This document shows positions 61,602 through 64,000 of a stretch of DNA of 64,000 nucleotides, piece by piece. A model generated the notes under the pieces. It was given only the letters and a program-made list of their open reading frames with translations. It did no database searches and was not told the DNA's origin. The DNA is from VXNJ01 sp965249595. GTDB taxonomy: Bacteria > Chloroflexota > UBA11872 > VXNJ01. Both the position numbers and the translations under genes were made by a program. The stretch covers positions 620,001-684,000 of the forward strand of contig OZ252242.1 of assembly GCA_965249595.1 (NCBI GenBank), given 5' to 3'. How positions within the stretch are numbered: position 1 is the first letter of the stretch; each line of letters opens with the position of its first letter.

Positions 61602-62469
61602 CTAATCTGGCGGTTGACGCTCCATGCGTATCTCAACCGTTAGGAGCGAATCGCTCGCTCCCTGGTAGGTTCCAACGGTCGGGGCCACGTCGTGATAATC
61701 GCGCCCTGCCGCGACGCGAACATGATCGATACCGGCCAGTCGATCGTTGGTCGGATCGAACCCAACCCAACCGATGTCGGGCAGCCGGCATTCGACCCAA
61801 GCATGCATGGCGGGTGCCGACGGGGACTGCCCATTTGGAGCGTCGTCGTGGAGGTAACCGGAAATGTATCGGGCCGGTACACTCCATTCCCGAGCCACGG
61901 CGATCATTACGTGGGAGTAGCCCTGGCAGACTCCCTGGCCGGTTTCGAGAATGTGTTCGATCGGCGATGTTGCCGAGGTGTTGCCGGTAGCGAACCGAAA
62001 AGCACCAAATAGCGTTCGGGATAGACCGAGCAGGGACGTTAGGGGATCCACCGCGGGGGCAGTGATGTTGTGTTGGGCGGCGAACCCTGCCAGGACCGGC
62101 GAAGGCCGCGCGAATCGACTTGGGCGCGTGAAATCCCAATATTCCGGCATTTCTCGTCAGGGCCGCCAATTGTTCTCAGCGGGAATCACCCGGCCGATCG
62201 GACAAGCGGGGCTCCGGTGCCGCTTCGACTATTGACCGGGCGGTGACCGCCAGCTCCTGATGTTGGCGGTGGACGCTGAGTTGATGGCAGGTATTGCCGA
62301 ACGCATCGGTCTGGCTGGTCAACGAACCTTCCGGGTCGGATTCAATCTAAAAGCCGAGTGTCCGTTGGCCGCGTCCATCACGCGGCTGGAGACGGACCGT
62401 CATTACACAGGAGATAACAGGGGAACCGTAGGCGTAGGCGTAGGTGGTCCGGTGTTCGATGTGATAACA
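61602..62469 (-). pseudogene. Transglutaminase-like protein, broken by stops and a frameshift
   Basis: Read along the minus strand, an N-terminal Bact_transglu_N domain (YHIEHRTTYAY, ISCVMTVRLQPRDGRGQRTLGF) is cut by TAG at 62347-62349, continues in frame (IESDPEGSLTSQTDAFGN, VTARSIVEAAPEP) to TGA at 62176-62178, then shifts frame near 62150-62178 to PEYWDFTRPSRFARP. The remaining open part (61602-62150, 182 codons) keeps the Cys-His-Asp triad: GQGVCQGYSHVM, PAMHAWVEC and WVGFDPTND. No start codon is evident at the 5' end. Intact relatives are about 280-300 residues. The protein is probably not made, although the C-terminal piece could be. Confidence 0.8.
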
Positions 62470-62488
62470 AGGCGGACCTGGGGGATTG

Positions 62489-63106
62489 TCAGGTGGGTGG
62501 GTCATCTTCGACCTGGTAGTCGAAATAGCCGCTGGTCACCATGTCATGGATCTCGCGACAGTGCGTCCCGATTCGCCGCAGGCGGCCCAAACGGTCAGCG
62601 TGTCCCCGTGACTGATCCACCTGGACGATTAATTCGTTGGTCAATTTCTGCGCGGAATCGCTGGCTACTGTATCTGACCCCTGGCCAAGTGCCGCGATCT
62701 GGTCGGCGACGGTGCCGAGCGAGCGGCGTAGCGACCCGGCAAGAAACGGGTCCGCGGTGAGTAAATCGAGCACCTGCCCCGGATCCATTTGGACGCTGTA
62801 CCGCTGGTTGTATGCCTCCTGCGCATGGAAAAGCCTAAGTAGGCTCGTCCAGTCGCCTTCCGAGGATTCGACAATCGAATTGGAGGCGCAAATCTGGGCC
62901 GTGAGCAGGTTGGCCACCAACTGGGCCAATTCAATGGAATGTCCGACCTGCATGAAACGCCAGCCTTCACCGCGATACAGAGTCGCTGCCGCGACGCCGG
63001 CAAAGGTGTTAATTGATGTGACGACATCGGCAGCGAATCCCACGGCCAAGACGTCAATTTCGCGGCGCCGAATCTTTAGCGCATCAGAATCCGAAGTTTC
63101 GGACAC
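62489..63106 (-). pseudogene. Alpha-E domain protein, N-terminally truncated relic
   Basis: The 205-codon frame matches the C-terminal two-thirds of alpha-E proteins, which are about 310 residues: LYRGEGWRFMQVGHSIELAQ, SLLRLFHAQEAYNQRY, LLTADPFLAGSLRRSL and a final helical region, with the usual R-x-L-E-R changed to HSIELA. The first ~100 residues of the family are missing and replaced by an unrelated stretch (SDSDALKIRRREIDVLAVGF). Alpha-E, ATP-grasp and transglutaminase genes normally form an operon of unclear role; here the alpha-E part directly precedes the broken transglutaminase. I regard it as a relic with a breakpoint near 63040. Confidence 0.7.
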
Positions 63107-63211
63107 TGGGCTGGCTTTCGCTCAGGTGCCCTTACCGCCCTCGTGCATCAAGATCCGAGGGGCGGGGATAGGATATATCGGGTTCGGGGATGCCGAGTTA
63201 GAAGCTTAAAC

Positions 63212-64000
63212 GTGGCACACACCACCGGGGCAAAGTTTTTTGCCGACACCGTGAAGGGCTATGGAGTCAGCCACGTTTTCGCCGCACCGTCGATCGCCGC
63301 TCGAGGGTTGGCGGAACTGAGCCAACTGGGCGTCAAAAGCATCGTGACCCACGGCGAAAAGGCGGCCGCGTATATGGCCGACGGCTATGCCAGAGCCTCC
63401 AACCGTCCCGGAATATGCCTGGCCCAATCCGTGGGGGCCGCCAACCTGGCCGCGGGGCTGCAGGATGCCTACCTCGCCTTGTCGCCGGTGATAGCCATGA
63501 CCGGCCGAAAGACTCCGATGGAGCAGTACAAGAACGCCTACCAGGAGGTCGAACACTCCAATCTCTTTGCCTCAGTCACGAAATTTAGCGGGCTGGTGGA
63601 GACCGTGGAGCAGTTTCCTCACATGCTCCGCCAGGCCTTCAGGGAGGCCACGACGGGAGCCACAGCCCCGGTGCACCTGGACCTGCAGGGCATGGCGGCC
63701 AACTCGATCATGAACGGAGAAGCCGATCTAGAGGTGTTGATCGAAGAGGCTTATACACGCCGGCCGGCCTTCCGGCCCGAGGCGTCCCTCGACTCCGTGC
63801 GCCTGGCGGCCAAGGCGCTGGCCAGCGCCAGGCGGCCAGTCATCGTCGCCGGCGGCGGGGTCACAGCGTCCCAGGCCCAGGCTGAGGTTGTGGAACTGGC
63901 CGAGTTGCTGTCCGTACCTGTGGCCTATTCGCTCAACGCCAAGGGAACGATTCCCGACGACCACCCGCTTTCGGTGGGCGCCGTGGGGACATACTCCCGG
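63212..64000 (+). CDS. Thiamine-diphosphate-dependent enzyme, N-terminal part (3' end outside window)
   Basis: The frame is open from GTG 63212 to the window end, 263 codons. It begins TTGAKFFADTVKGYGVSHVF, as in acetolactate synthase and relatives, with the catalytic Glu of the cofactor activation site in THGEKAAAYMADGYARAS near residue 50, then VGAANLAAGLQDAYLALSPV and the central domain RRPVIVAGGGVTASQAQAEV. ALS, benzoylformate decarboxylase, oxalyl-CoA decarboxylase and others share this part, and the deciding C-terminal ThDP-binding domain is outside the window. It is divergent from the alpha-E relic at 106 bases. The ribosome site is weak (gttagaag). Confidence 0.88.
   Translation, partial: MAHTTGAKFFADTVKGYGVSHVFAAPSIAARGLAELSQLGVKSIVTHGEKAAAYMADGYARASNRPGICLAQSVGAANLAAGLQDAYLALSPVIAMTGRKTPMEQYKNAYQEVEHSNLFASVTKFSGLVETVEQFPHMLRQAFREATTGATAPVHLDLQGMAANSIMNGEADLEVLIEEAYTRRPAFRPEASLDSVRLAAKALASARRPVIVAGGGVTASQAQAEVVELAELLSVPVAYSLNAKGTIPDDHPLSVGAVGTYSR

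Noticed and set aside
1..64000. CRISPR arrays, rRNA genes, replication origin
   Set aside because: No evenly spaced direct repeats, no rRNA-like blocks and no DnaA-box cluster were seen in a full read of both strands.

Overview
This is a gene-dense, high-GC bacterial chromosome segment, by eye a little over 60% GC. I recognise about 55 protein-coding genes or gene remnants, one tRNA and one insertion sequence, and no rRNA or CRISPR array. Starts are often GTG or TTG, and genes are packed with 4-base stop/start overlaps. The gene content (UbiX/UbiA/UbiD-type quinone genes, a Chloroflexota-style secreted protein with a repeated 'QYxQ' module, a butirosin-BtrH-like protein, many Rossmann-fold oxidoreductases and carbohydrate enzymes) best fits an environmental Chloroflexota lineage such as SAR202 or other Dehalococcoidia relatives. 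That assignment is inferred from content only; no marker gene was compared.

Layout. 0-11.4 kb: a galactokinase tail, a DUF4126 membrane protein, then a threonine-centred block (threonine aldolase, NAD-dependent epimerase, homoserine dehydrogenase, threonine synthase, threonyl-tRNA synthetase) with a TlpA-type thioredoxin, an EamA exporter, an endonuclease III-like protein, an aldo/keto reductase and a HAD hydrolase. 11.4-13.6 kb: a foreign-looking, lower-GC toxin-antitoxin-like pair (HTH + ImmA/IrrE protease next to a PIN gene broken by an amber codon). 13.7-17.5 kb: a compact ubiD-DM13-ubiA-ubiX operon, probably for menaquinone synthesis. 17.5-19.9 kb: a NagD-type HAD phosphatase gene split by an IS110-family element that is itself damaged. 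19.9-30 kb: a hydroxyacid dehydrogenase, an AroD with a degenerate shikimate-dehydrogenase-like tail, a large secreted protein, a GlcD-type oxidase joined to tRNA-Arg, a BtrH/DUF4872 protein, an epimerase, a small membrane protein and an alpha/beta hydrolase.

30-46 kb: an aminotransferase, a sugar-nucleotide block (SDR epimerase, flippase, Gmd), a catabolic-looking set of oxidoreductases, a nucleotidyltransferase, two half-size TrkA/KTN proteins, another epimerase, an HpcH aldolase, an MFS transporter and glyA. 46-57 kb: an EamA transporter, a YhaN/YhaO (SbcC/SbcD-like) nuclease pair, an aldo/keto reductase with a Met-rich microrepeat, a hydroxyacyl-CoA-type dehydrogenase, a sulfatase, a GH127 glycosidase and a nitroreductase. 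57-61.4 kb: a nitrogen-assimilation block (amtB, glnB, zinc-ribbon membrane protein, glnA) with clear hairpins and palindromes. 61.4-64 kb: a decaying alpha-E/transglutaminase locus, followed by the start of a thiamine-diphosphate enzyme that runs off the window.

The most unusual signals are the IS110 insertion, whose 5' non-coding end is a candidate bridge RNA with a loop resembling its own target; the single-nonsense PIN/ImmA pair; the DM13 protein inside a quinone operon; the AroD tail; the tRNA-Arg that abuts a TTG start codon; and the relic transglutaminase locus. I saw no clearly new multi-gene system that I could defend.
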